Shown piece by piece: positions 24,616-35,720 of a stretch of 40,109 bases of DNA (positions are counted from its first letter, which is position 1; the number at the start of each line of letters is the position of its first letter). The stretch comes from an uncultured Prevotellaceae bacterium (GTDB lineage: Bacteria; Bacteroidota; Bacteroidia; Bacteroidales; Bacteroidaceae), in assembly GCA_902780635.1 (NCBI GenBank), contig CACZGH010000032.1, positions 1 through 40,109 on the forward strand, in the 5' to 3' direction. The notes under the pieces were generated by a model, which worked only from the letters and a program-made list of their open reading frames with translations, searched no databases and was not told where the DNA came from. Position numbers and translations under genes: made by a program.

Positions 24616-26631
24616 ATGCGTTTACTATACGGTGTTTTCCTACTCTGCTTCGCCTGTCACTTCAGTCTGTATGCACAGACTGATACTTTACCCGCCCGTG
24701 AGCACACGTTAGACGGGGTGACGGTTGAGTCACACCACACCGACCGTCAGGTCACTGCCTCCAAACCCCTGCAACAGCTCAACCGTGAAGAGCTGCAGCA
24801 ACTGGGTCTGCAAAACCTGGCCGACGCGGTGAAGAAATTCGCAGGCACCCAGGTGAAAGACTATGGCGGTATCGGTGGCATGAAGACAGTGAGCGTGCGC
24901 AATTTAGGTGCCCACCACACCGCTGTGAGTTATGATGACGTGACCATCAGCAACACCCAGGCAGGACAGATCGACATCAGCCGTTTCACCCTCGACCAGG
25001 TGGAGTCTATCACACTCGCCGTGGGCAACGATGACGACTGGTTGCAGTCGGCCCGTCACTATGCCTCTGGGGGCGTACTCAGCATCAAAAGCCAGCGTCA
25101 AGGGCGAGACGGGGAACATCTGGAATTGAAAGTACGTGGTGCCTCTTTCGGCTATATTTCACCCTCCTTCAGATACTGGCAACCCCTCGACAGCGGCACC
25201 ACCCTCACCCTCAACGGCTCTTTCATGCGCGCTGACGGCACCTATCCCTACACCTTGGTCAACGGGATGGAAAAAACGCGAGAGAAGCGCCACAACAGCG
25301 ACATCGCCTCATGGCAGGGAGAGGCCAACCTCTACCATACCTGGAGCAACCGAAGCCAGTTGGATGTGAAGACCTACTGGTATCACTCCGGGCGCGGACT
25401 GCCGGGCGCGGTCATCCTCTACAAAGATGCCGGCAACGAGCGACTGTGGGATGAGGATTTCTTCACGCAAGCCGTCTATACGACACCATTGAGTCAGTCT
25501 CTGACTCTCAAGGCGAGGATGAAATACACCCACTCTTGGAACCAGTACGAGGACACTGATGTGAAGTATGAGAACGGTCTCAGAAGAGACGTGGCACGGC
25601 AAAACGAATATTATGGCTCCGCTGTCATCGGCTGGCGGCCTACCGACTGGTTGTCGTTAGCCCTGGCGGAAGACCTCGCATACAACGACCTGCGCAGCAA
25701 TATCTCTATCTCCGACAACCTGACCGACCCACCATACCCCAAGCGCACCACGTCGCTCACCGCCCTTTCCGCACATCTCGACTGGCAGCGGCTGCGGGCC
25801 GACGCCAGTCTTGTAGGCACCTTTGCCACCGAGACGGTGAAAGCCGGCAAACAGCCTGACGACCGACGGAAACTCTCTCCCGCCGTGTCGGTGTCATACC
25901 GTCTACTCTCCGACGGCCATCTTTTTCTCCGTGCCATGTACAAGAACACCTTCCGGCTCCCCACTTTCAACGACCTGTATTACATCCGCATGGGCAACAC
26001 CGGTCTGCGTCCGGAGAATGCCCATGAAGTGAACGCCGGCGTGACCTGGAGTGGACAACCCGTCAGATGGCTGAAATATCTCACCGCCACTGTCGACGGC
26101 TATCTCAACAGAGTGACCGACAAAATCGTGGCGTTCCCCTCCACCTATGTATGGAAGATGGCCAACTTCGGCCGCGTCGTCATCAAGGGTGTCGACATCA
26201 CGTTGGCCACCGAACTTCCCCTGTACCAAACAGGTAAGTCAGAGGATATATCTTTGCTGCTGACTGGTGCCTATACCTATCTGAGAGCGGAGGACAAAGA
26301 GGAGCGTTCATCGACCTACAACCACCAATTGCCCTATACCCCCCGTCAGAGCGGCAACATGTCGGTGTTGCTGCACACCCCCTGGGTGCATGTGGGCTAC
26401 AACGTCTTTGCCCAGGGCAAGCGATGGAGCAACGTGCAGAGCACCCCACAGTATGCGCTGAATGCCTATTGGGAGCACACGGTGAGTCTCTCGCATGAGT
26501 TCAAATTCAAACACTTCCGCCTGGACATTCAGGCCACGGCACACAACCTGACCAACGAGCAGTATGAGATTATCAAATACTACCCCATGCCCGGACGTTC
26601 TTTCTCGGCCAGCGCCACGGTAAAACTGTAG
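24616..26631 (+). CDS. btuB: TonB-dependent vitamin B12 receptor (BtuB-like)
   Basis: The 671-residue outer-membrane protein has a signal peptide (ending LYAQ), a TonB-box-like stretch near HTLDGVTVES, a plug domain (~50-165: ELQQLGLQNLADAVKKFAGT, MKTVSVRNLGAHHTAVSYDD) and a beta-barrel ending in FSASATVKL, with the aromatic/hydrophobic end typical of barrels. Length and the upstream cobalamin riboswitch point to corrinoid uptake. It is the first gene of a set with BtuG-, BtuF- and BtuC-like products. Confidence 0.9.
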   Translation: MRLLYGVFLLCFACHFSLYAQTDTLPAREHTLDGVTVESHHTDRQVTASKPLQQLNREELQQLGLQNLADAVKKFAGTQVKDYGGIGGMKTVSVRNLGAHHTAVSYDDVTISNTQAGQIDISRFTLDQVESITLAVGNDDDWLQSARHYASGGVLSIKSQRQGRDGEHLELKVRGASFGYISPSFRYWQPLDSGTTLTLNGSFMRADGTYPYTLVNGMEKTREKRHNSDIASWQGEANLYHTWSNRSQLDVKTYWYHSGRGLPGAVILYKDAGNERLWDEDFFTQAVYTTPLSQSLTLKARMKYTHSWNQYEDTDVKYENGLRRDVARQNEYYGSAVIGWRPTDWLSLALAEDLAYNDLRSNISISDNLTDPPYPKRTTSLTALSAHLDWQRLRADASLVGTFATETVKAGKQPDDRRKLSPAVSVSYRLLSDGHLFLRAMYKNTFRLPTFNDLYYIRMGNTGLRPENAHEVNAGVTWSGQPVRWLKYLTATVDGYLNRVTDKIVAFPSTYVWKMANFGRVVIKGVDITLATELPLYQTGKSEDISLLLTGAYTYLRAEDKEERSSTYNHQLPYTPRQSGNMSVLLHTPWVHVGYNVFAQGKRWSNVQSTPQYALNAYWEHTVSLSHEFKFKHFRLDIQATAHNLTNEQYEIIKYYPMPGRSFSASATVKL

Positions 26632-26633
26632 GA

Positions 26634-26728
26634 GATGAAAAATTAAAAATGAAAGATGAAAGATGAAAAATTAAAATGAGAAAATGAGAAAATGAAAAAT
26701 TAATAAAATGATAAATTAATAAATTGTA
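26634..26728 (+). repeat. Low-complexity GATGAAA / AAAATGAG / AATTAA repeat spacer
   Basis: The whole spacer between the btuB and btuG genes is short A-rich repeats (GATGAAA, AAAATGAG, ATTAATAAA). It shares a stretch of more than 20 nt, AAAGATGAAAGATGAAAAAT continuing in A and T, with the block after the MFS gene. Confidence 0.7.
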
Positions 26729-26734
26729 TTGAAC

Positions 26735-27814
26735 ATGAAACTTAACAAATGTTTTTTTGCCGCACTCAGCGTGCTGGCTATTTCAGCGGGATTCGTATCC
26801 TGTAGTGATGATGATGAGTGGGACTGGACAAAAGAAGGTTCCAACATTGAGATGAGTCAAACCCGTGCCTTCGTACTCAACGAGGGGTCAATGAGCCAGA
26901 ACAATGCCGGCCTCACCTACTTCGACTGGAAGACCGATGCCACCTACGCCAATGACCTGTTTATGCAGCAGAACGGAACGGCCATGGGCGACGTGGCTCA
27001 GGACATCATTGCCGACGATGACGACCTCTATGTCATCATGTCGGGCTCGAAACTGATATATAAACTCAATGGTGTGGGTGTACGCCAAAGTGTACTGAAA
27101 ATACCCAGCGAACTAGGCGACCCTCGTTATGGTGTGATAGACAAAAACTTTCTCTATGTGACCTGCTATGGTGGCTATGTGGCAAAAATCGACACCAAGA
27201 CCATGAGCATGGCCGGACAAGTGAAGGTGGGTGCCAACCCCGAATACATCGTCGAGGAGGATGGCAAACTCTACTGCACCTGTTCTGGATGGGGCGCCGA
27301 CAAGCGCGTGGCTGTTATTGACATCAAGAGTTTCAACAATGCCACTTACTTTGATGTCATGGACAACCCCGACCGCATCATCGAAGTGGATGATCACATC
27401 TTCGTGCAGGGCTACGGTGCCGACTGGAGCTATCCCTGGGGTGAACTGAACACCAAAACTGGCAAGTTCACACAGATTGGCAACTGCTCCTCTTGGGCTG
27501 CCTACAAGAACACCCTCTATTTGGCTTTCTCCGAGACCGACTGGAGCACCTACGCCACCACGACCACCTTCACTAGTTATAACACGAAATCTGGCCAGCT
27601 CAATAAATCCTCCTTCCTGAAAAACGCCCCTGCAGCCCTTACCTCCAGTTCGGTCTACGGCTTGAGCGTGAACGAGGAGACAGGTGACATCTACGTGCTG
27701 ACCACCGACTTTGTGACCAACGGACACATCTATCACTTCAGCAGTGACGGCACCTTTGTCAAGGACTTCGCCTCGACAGGTGTCAATCCACGCAAAATTG
27801 TCTTCCTGGATTAA
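26735..27814 (+). CDS. btuG: Surface cobalamin-binding lipoprotein, beta-propeller (BtuG-like)
   Basis: The 359-residue protein has a lipoprotein signal with lipobox FVSC near residue 24, followed by SDDDE, an acidic stretch typical of Bacteroidota surface lipoproteins. The rest is a YncE/DUF5074-like beta-propeller, with repeated blades such as DDDLYVIMSGSKLIYKLNG and NFLYVTCYGGYVAKIDTKTM. BtuG proteins of Bacteroides cap BtuB and capture B12 with very high affinity. The gene directly follows the BtuB-like gene. ATG 26735 is preferred over the TTG at 26729. Confidence 0.82.
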   Translation: MKLNKCFFAALSVLAISAGFVSCSDDDEWDWTKEGSNIEMSQTRAFVLNEGSMSQNNAGLTYFDWKTDATYANDLFMQQNGTAMGDVAQDIIADDDDLYVIMSGSKLIYKLNGVGVRQSVLKIPSELGDPRYGVIDKNFLYVTCYGGYVAKIDTKTMSMAGQVKVGANPEYIVEEDGKLYCTCSGWGADKRVAVIDIKSFNNATYFDVMDNPDRIIEVDDHIFVQGYGADWSYPWGELNTKTGKFTQIGNCSSWAAYKNTLYLAFSETDWSTYATTTTFTSYNTKSGQLNKSSFLKNAPAALTSSSVYGLSVNEETGDIYVLTTDFVTNGHIYHFSSDGTFVKDFASTGVNPRKIVFLD

Positions 27815-28929
27815 TGAGAAAACTGCTGCTCCTTACTGTCGTTGTGCTCCTCTGTGCCTGTCATGGACGACAGGCACAGAGGACTGCGACAGACCGCTGC
27901 GACACATTAGAGTTGCGCCATGCCACTCACCTCACCATTGTCAAGCACAACGACTTTGTTGAGGCAAGGCTCGCCGACCCCTGGAACGAAGGTCGCACAC
28001 TGCATACCTACCTGCTAGTGCCATCCGGCCAGAACCTACCCAAAGACTTGCCTCAAGGCACCGTGGTGCGCACACCACTGCGCCGCGCCATCGTATCGAC
28101 GAGTGTCCACTGCAGTCTGGTCATCGACATGGGCAGGCGGGAGAGCATCGCTGGCGTATGCGAGCCGCAGTATATCCATATCCCATCCATCACCGAAGGA
28201 CTGAAGAACGGCACTGTGGCCGACTGCGGCAGTGGCATGTCGCCCACGATAGAGACCATCATCGACCTTCGTCCTGATGCCATTTTCCTCTCCCCCTTCC
28301 AGAACAGCGGGGGGTACGGCAAGACCGAAGACCTGGGCATTCCTATCATCGAGACTGCCGACTATATGGAGACTTCCGCCTTAGGGCGTGCCGAGTGGAT
28401 GCGCTTCTATGGCATGCTCTTCGGTTGTGAGCAAGCCGCCGACAGCATCTTCTCCGTGGTGGAGAGCACCTATCTGTCGCTGAAGGCAAAAGCTGCAGCA
28501 GCAAAGATGCACCCCTCGCTGATTTTGGACAAGCAGACAGGTTCGGTGTGGTATGTGCCGGGCGGCAAGAGTACCCTCGGCGGTGTCATCGCCGATGCCC
28601 ATATCCGTTATGCCTGGAGTGGCGACGAGCATAGCGGCAGTCTGGCACAGTCGTTTGAGAATGTACTCGACCAAGGTGGCGACGCCGACCTATGGTTGTT
28701 CAGGTACAACTCTCCCCATGCTATCACCTACCAAGAACTGTTGACAGAAAATGGTGGTTATGGCCAGTTGAAAGCCTTTGTTCAACGTCATGTCTATGGC
28801 TGCAATACAGCCACTAGCACCTTCTATGAAGACACCCCTTTTCACCCCCATCTACTACTACGCGACTTTATCTGCATCGCTCATCCTGAATTAGGACTGG
28901 GAAAGCCACAATATTTTGTGAGTTTGTGA
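27814..28929 (+). CDS. btuF: ABC transporter substrate-binding lipoprotein (BtuF-like)
   Basis: The 371-residue protein has a lipoprotein signal with lipobox LLCAC near residue 16. The periplasmic-binding fold of the helical-backbone type is visible (PLRRAIVSTSVHCSLVIDMG, IETIIDLRPDAIFLSPFQ, GIPIIETADYMETSALGRAE, KSTLGGVIADAH). It should carry cobalamin or another corrinoid to the BtuC-like permease. The start overlaps the btuG stop by 1 nt (TAATG). A perfect 15-bp inverted repeat lies within its first 25 codons. Confidence 0.82.
   Translation: MRKLLLLTVVVLLCACHGRQAQRTATDRCDTLELRHATHLTIVKHNDFVEARLADPWNEGRTLHTYLLVPSGQNLPKDLPQGTVVRTPLRRAIVSTSVHCSLVIDMGRRESIAGVCEPQYIHIPSITEGLKNGTVADCGSGMSPTIETIIDLRPDAIFLSPFQNSGGYGKTEDLGIPIIETADYMETSALGRAEWMRFYGMLFGCEQAADSIFSVVESTYLSLKAKAAAAKMHPSLILDKQTGSVWYVPGGKSTLGGVIADAHIRYAWSGDEHSGSLAQSFENVLDQGGDADLWLFRYNSPHAITYQELLTENGGYGQLKAFVQRHVYGCNTATSTFYEDTPFHPHLLLRDFICIAHPELGLGKPQYFVSL
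27848..27883 (+). repeat. Perfect 15-bp inverted repeat inside the start of the btuF gene
   Basis: TCCTCTGTGCCTGTC at 27848-27862 and its exact complement at 27869-27883 enclose a 6-nt loop. The stem covers codons 12-24, including the lipobox cysteine, and would form a very stable hairpin in the mRNA. Confidence 0.9.
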
Positions 28930-28963
28930 GTTATTTAAGATAGGAGGAGATGAAGTCTTAAGG

Positions 28964-30019
28964 TTGGGAGATGATAAGGTAGTGAGGCATAAACGGTTTA
29001 CGATAGTGATGCTGTTGCTCATTGCGGCGCTTTTCGCACTGAGCATGGTTATCGGCGCAGTGCAGATACCTCTGCGCCAGGTGGTGCGTATTCTCTTCCT
29101 GCCAGAGACCCAACTGCAAACCGATGCCAGCATCAAGCCCTCATGGATTTATATCGTCATGCAGTCAAGGTTGCCACAGGCCATCACTGCCATGCTGTGC
29201 GGCGCCTCGCTGGCGGTCTGCGGACTGATGATGCAGACAGCATTTCATAACCCACTAGCGGGTCCGAGCGTCTTCGGCATCAATAGCGGCGCCTCCCTGG
29301 GTGTGGCTTTGGTGATGCTGCTCCTCGGAGGCAGTGTCGTGACAGGCAGTTTCTTACTCACTGGTTTCTTCGCCGTACTCACGGCCGCTTTTGTCGGTGC
29401 CATGGCCGTCATGGCCCTCATCCTACTCTTCTCTACGATGGTGCGCAACAATGTCATGCTGCTCATCATCGGTATCATGATAGGCTATCTGTCCAACTCC
29501 GCCATCTCACTGCTCAACTTCTTCGCCACCGAACAAGGAGTGCAGTCGTATATGATATGGGGATTGGGCAATTTCGGCGGAGTATCGATGAGTCAGATGC
29601 CCCTCTTCGCACTCACCACCATCGCCGGATTATTGGCGGCGATGGCACTGGTCAAACCCCTCAACGCCCTGCTCTTGGGTGAGCAATATGCCGAGAACCT
29701 CGGTTTCAATACTCAGCGTGTGCGCAACCAATTGTTGTTCGTCACGGGTCTGCTCACCGCTGTGACCACCGCCTATTGTGGTCCGGTGGTGTTCATCGGC
29801 CTCGCCGTACCTCATGTGGCGCGCCTGTTGCTTGGCACTGACAACCATCATTACCTCATGCCTGCCACCATCCTGACGGGTGCCGCCGTAGCGCTACTGT
29901 GCAACATCATCTGCGTGTCGCCAGGAGCCAAAGGAGTCATCCCTCTCAACGCCGTCACTCCTGTGATGGGCGCCCCCGTCATCATCTATGTCATCCTGCA
30001 GCAAAAGAGAGTTAGTTGA
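28964..30019 (+). CDS. btuC: ABC transporter permease (BtuC/FecCD family)
   Basis: The 351-residue protein has about nine or ten hydrophobic helices and FecCD signatures: SRLPQAITAMLCGASLAVCG, QTAFHNPLAGPSVFGINSGA, and VVFIGLAVPHVARLLLG with a later GVIPLNAVTPVMGAPVIIY. It forms the inner-membrane channel for the substrate delivered by the BtuF-like protein. The start is unclear: the frame has TTG 28964 and GTG 28982, while an AGGAGG at 28942-28947 serves an ATG (28950) that stops after three codons. The cognate ATPase gene is not next to it. Confidence 0.85.
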   Translation: MGDDKVVRHKRFTIVMLLLIAALFALSMVIGAVQIPLRQVVRILFLPETQLQTDASIKPSWIYIVMQSRLPQAITAMLCGASLAVCGLMMQTAFHNPLAGPSVFGINSGASLGVALVMLLLGGSVVTGSFLLTGFFAVLTAAFVGAMAVMALILLFSTMVRNNVMLLIIGIMIGYLSNSAISLLNFFATEQGVQSYMIWGLGNFGGVSMSQMPLFALTTIAGLLAAMALVKPLNALLLGEQYAENLGFNTQRVRNQLLFVTGLLTAVTTAYCGPVVFIGLAVPHVARLLLGTDNHHYLMPATILTGAAVALLCNIICVSPGAKGVIPLNAVTPVMGAPVIIYVILQQKRVS

Positions 30020-30153
30020 CGAGTTTTTTGAAGTTGACGAGTTGACGAGTTGACAAGTTGTTTGCAAGGACATCCTCATACCCCTCTCTACTAATTACTA
30101 ATTATTAATTACTAATTAATTATTCCTCTTACTACTAATTACTAATTCCTAAT
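30014..30153 (+). repeat. GTTGACGA and ACTAATT repeat blocks between btuC and the GH2 gene
   Basis: GTTGACGA units, starting over the btuC stop codon (TGA 30017-30019), run through 30014-30060. After about 28 nt of other sequence, ACTAATT-type units fill 30089-30123 and 30132-30153. Together they occupy most of the 142-nt spacer. Confidence 0.7.
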
Positions 30154-30155
30154 AA

Positions 30156-33260
<3,105 letters not shown>

Positions 33261-33268
33261 AAACCCAT

Positions 33269-34519
33269 TCAGGGGAATTCATACACCAGATACTGAGTGT
33301 TGCGCTCGGTAGGATAGTTGGTGAGTCGTCCTGAGCGAGTTACAAATGAAATGATGCCATTATAGATGCCATCACCAAATGTGTACTGTCCACCGTAGAT
33401 GTTGATATAGTGAAGCCGGCGGGCATCATAGTTGAGCAATTGCTCTGTGTCGCTCACTGGCATGCCGTCAATCAAAACCAATGTGGGCAATGAACTTTCA
33501 TTGTGCTCCTGCTCTCTAAGAACAAACAGACGTGTCACGCCATTGACTTTTTTTCTCACCACATTGGTCACATATTCAAGCAGCGCCTCCCTGACTGTGA
33601 GAAACTGGCGGTACTCGTCAAGATTGTAGGTGATGTCGGGCTTGGTGCCAAACAGTGTTTCGTCATAGTCCAATGACACGCCTTCTACTGCCGTGTCGTC
33701 ATCCAGTTGGCCCAATTGCAGTTCACGTTTGGCTGGTGCGATGGCCATCTGGTGCCGCTGCATGTCAAGGGAGCGGGCTTCCACCTCATGGCGCTGGTAA
33801 TGAAACACAAGATGTGGGAGCCGCCTCGGGAGCAAGGTGGCAAAAGGACTGACCATTTCGATAGGCAAACTCACGTCCGTGGACGACATGGCGGAGAGCA
33901 CCAACGGCAGTTTGCCATGTACCCCATAGGTGTTGAAGACGGCCATGGAGTCATTCACCATCTTCCCCTCAAAATAATGTATCTGTTTCCCTACGATGCT
34001 CAGTGAAGGACGTATCTGACTGCCTTTCAACGCATGGCCATCACCTACATTCCTTACACGGGCCTTGATGATATGGCCATCCGTCTCAGGCACATCAAGT
34101 CCCTTTTTGTCTATCAAGTCAGCGGTTCCCTTACTCGCTGCCCAGCAACTGTCATCCGGCACCCATTCGATATCGTCGTCCACACTCTTGCGAAGCGGAT
34201 TGACGACAGCTACCAGTCGGTGAGACACATGAGGGTTGTCACGCACATAGACAGACAGCACATAGTAGCCGCTGTGGAGGTCGGAAGGCAGTTGCATCGT
34301 GCCAGTCCCCTCTCCCTGTTTCAGACTGATCACGACGCCAGCCGCCAAGCCATGCATATCACACAACTCAGCATAGACGATCGAGGCATTGTCGGCAGCC
34401 ACGTTCACTTTCATCGCCTCACCAGCAAGATACCATGCGCGGTCTGTCTCAACGCTCGCAGCAAAGCTGCTCAAGGAAAGCGCCACCACCACTGCCAGTG
34501 TAAACAATCTGCTTTTCAT
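33269..34519 (-). CDS. Secreted protein with macroglobulin-like N-terminus and TonB-plug-like C-terminus
   Basis: The 416-residue protein has a signal peptide (MKSRLFTLAVVVALSLSSFA). The N-terminal part resembles an MG2-type beta-sandwich (DRAWYLAGEAMKVNVAADNA, HSGYYVLSVYVRDN). The C-terminal ~100 residues read like a TonB-receptor plug (LPTLVLIDGMPVSD, LHYINIYGGQYTFGDGIYNG, IISFVTRSG), but no barrel follows. Larger Bacteroidota proteins combine such domains. It is the last gene of an operon with a TonB receptor and a DUF4249 lipoprotein, 1 nt from the latter, so it probably works with them at the outer membrane. Confidence 0.6.
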   Translation of the reverse strand: MKSRLFTLAVVVALSLSSFAASVETDRAWYLAGEAMKVNVAADNASIVYAELCDMHGLAAGVVISLKQGEGTGTMQLPSDLHSGYYVLSVYVRDNPHVSHRLVAVVNPLRKSVDDDIEWVPDDSCWAASKGTADLIDKKGLDVPETDGHIIKARVRNVGDGHALKGSQIRPSLSIVGKQIHYFEGKMVNDSMAVFNTYGVHGKLPLVLSAMSSTDVSLPIEMVSPFATLLPRRLPHLVFHYQRHEVEARSLDMQRHQMAIAPAKRELQLGQLDDDTAVEGVSLDYDETLFGTKPDITYNLDEYRQFLTVREALLEYVTNVVRKKVNGVTRLFVLREQEHNESSLPTLVLIDGMPVSDTEQLLNYDARRLHYINIYGGQYTFGDGIYNGIISFVTRSGRLTNYPTERNTQYLVYEFP

Positions 34520-34520
34520 C

Positions 34521-35717
34521 TTAATAACTTACGTTTTCATTCAACGACCAGAAATCGGGCTCCTCTATATATGCACCTTCATAGCCGTATCTGACATCGA
34601 GCTGATGTAGGAACGCCCATACAGCATGCAGCTTACCATCCATCGACATCTCAGGAACAATCCACTCACAAAGGTACATGCCTTGCTCTACCATTCGGCA
34701 ACAAGCATCCATCGTAGGGTTATCGAGCCATACGCGGGTATCCGATCCCGTGGGACGGCGGATAGCATATTCTTCGCCATTGAGGAAGAACCTATATTCG
34801 CTCGTATTCAATGAGCAGCCAATGAATCCTATCACGTGCTTGTCCGACGTGAGGCAATGGATATTGGTAGGCAGGGCTGACGGCAGAGGGGTGAACAAGC
34901 CTCCCATTTCTGAACCTGCCTTGCGCCGTGCAAGTTCATACTCATATTCTGCCTTTGAGATGGCCCGCTGATGGACCAGACCGCTATATCGGTGATACAT
35001 GCGCACGTCGCCACGGTCGATGTCATAGATCTTGAAATCACGGATATGCTGGCCGTCGTAACCAGTGCTGGCACCGACCGCCATCGTTGAGCCCGTCGCG
35101 TCTACCCATCCCCACATCGGAAAGTGGTAGATATCCTTATAGACGGGCTCTTTTTTTTCAGTATCAAAATACATAGTTGTCCTGTAGTCCGGATACACTT
35201 GCCAGGTCTCATCGTATGTCCATGAATAGTAATTGGCATGGTCACGTTCAAAGGGCTCGGTAGGTGTGACCAGTACGTCGATTGGGCTGTCGGGTGTGCT
35301 CTGCACGCCCTTGATGTCTGTTATCTTCTCGGTACGAAGGGGTTTCTGTGGGTCTGATTCATAGACCTCGCCATCGGTCTCGATATGCAGATAATATTCC
35401 ACATCAGGAGAGAGGGCGTCAATCCAACAGGAATAATAGCCATCAGTTGCCTGCGTCGGATATTCAGTGCCGTCACTCCCGCGTACAGAAACCGTTGCTC
35501 CAGTTACCATTTGAGGGGTATCGGGAGAATTTAGGGCCTTCGTTAGCGACAGGGAGAACTGATTCATTTGTGCTGCACAAATCGTGCCTTCAACAACGAG
35601 CAAACCAGTATCATCAGCGGAGATGTCTGCCTCATACTCTTCAATACAACTTGACAGCATGCATCCCCCCATCGTCAGGCATAACACAGCATATAGTGTT
35701 TTGAGCAGTTTCATCAT
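34521..35717 (-). CDS. DUF4249 family lipoprotein
   Basis: The 398-residue protein has a lipobox LSSC near residue 24, followed by IEEYEAD, the acidic type seen on surface-exposed Bacteroidota lipoproteins. LLVVEGTICAAQMNQFSLSL, VTGATVSVRGSDGTEYPT and YYLHIETDGEVYESDPQ are the DUF4249 signature. DUF4249 genes commonly sit beside TonB-dependent receptors, as here, and are thought to be their surface partners. The start is 3 nt from the receptor stop. The ligand is unknown. Confidence 0.85.
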   Translation of the reverse strand: MMKLLKTLYAVLCLTMGGCMLSSCIEEYEADISADDTGLLVVEGTICAAQMNQFSLSLTKALNSPDTPQMVTGATVSVRGSDGTEYPTQATDGYYSCWIDALSPDVEYYLHIETDGEVYESDPQKPLRTEKITDIKGVQSTPDSPIDVLVTPTEPFERDHANYYSWTYDETWQVYPDYRTTMYFDTEKKEPVYKDIYHFPMWGWVDATGSTMAVGASTGYDGQHIRDFKIYDIDRGDVRMYHRYSGLVHQRAISKAEYEYELARRKAGSEMGGLFTPLPSALPTNIHCLTSDKHVIGFIGCSLNTSEYRFFLNGEEYAIRRPTGSDTRVWLDNPTMDACCRMVEQGMYLCEWIVPEMSMDGKLHAVWAFLHQLDVRYGYEGAYIEEPDFWSLNENVSY

Positions 35718-35720
35718 ATC

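Noticed and set aside
24392-24712. Short frames over the B12 leader
   Set aside because: They cover the cobalamin riboswitch and run out of frame into the receptor gene.
30014-30153. CRISPR or transcription terminator
   Set aside because: The units are 7-8 nt tandem repeats without spacers, and no stable hairpin followed by a T-run was found.
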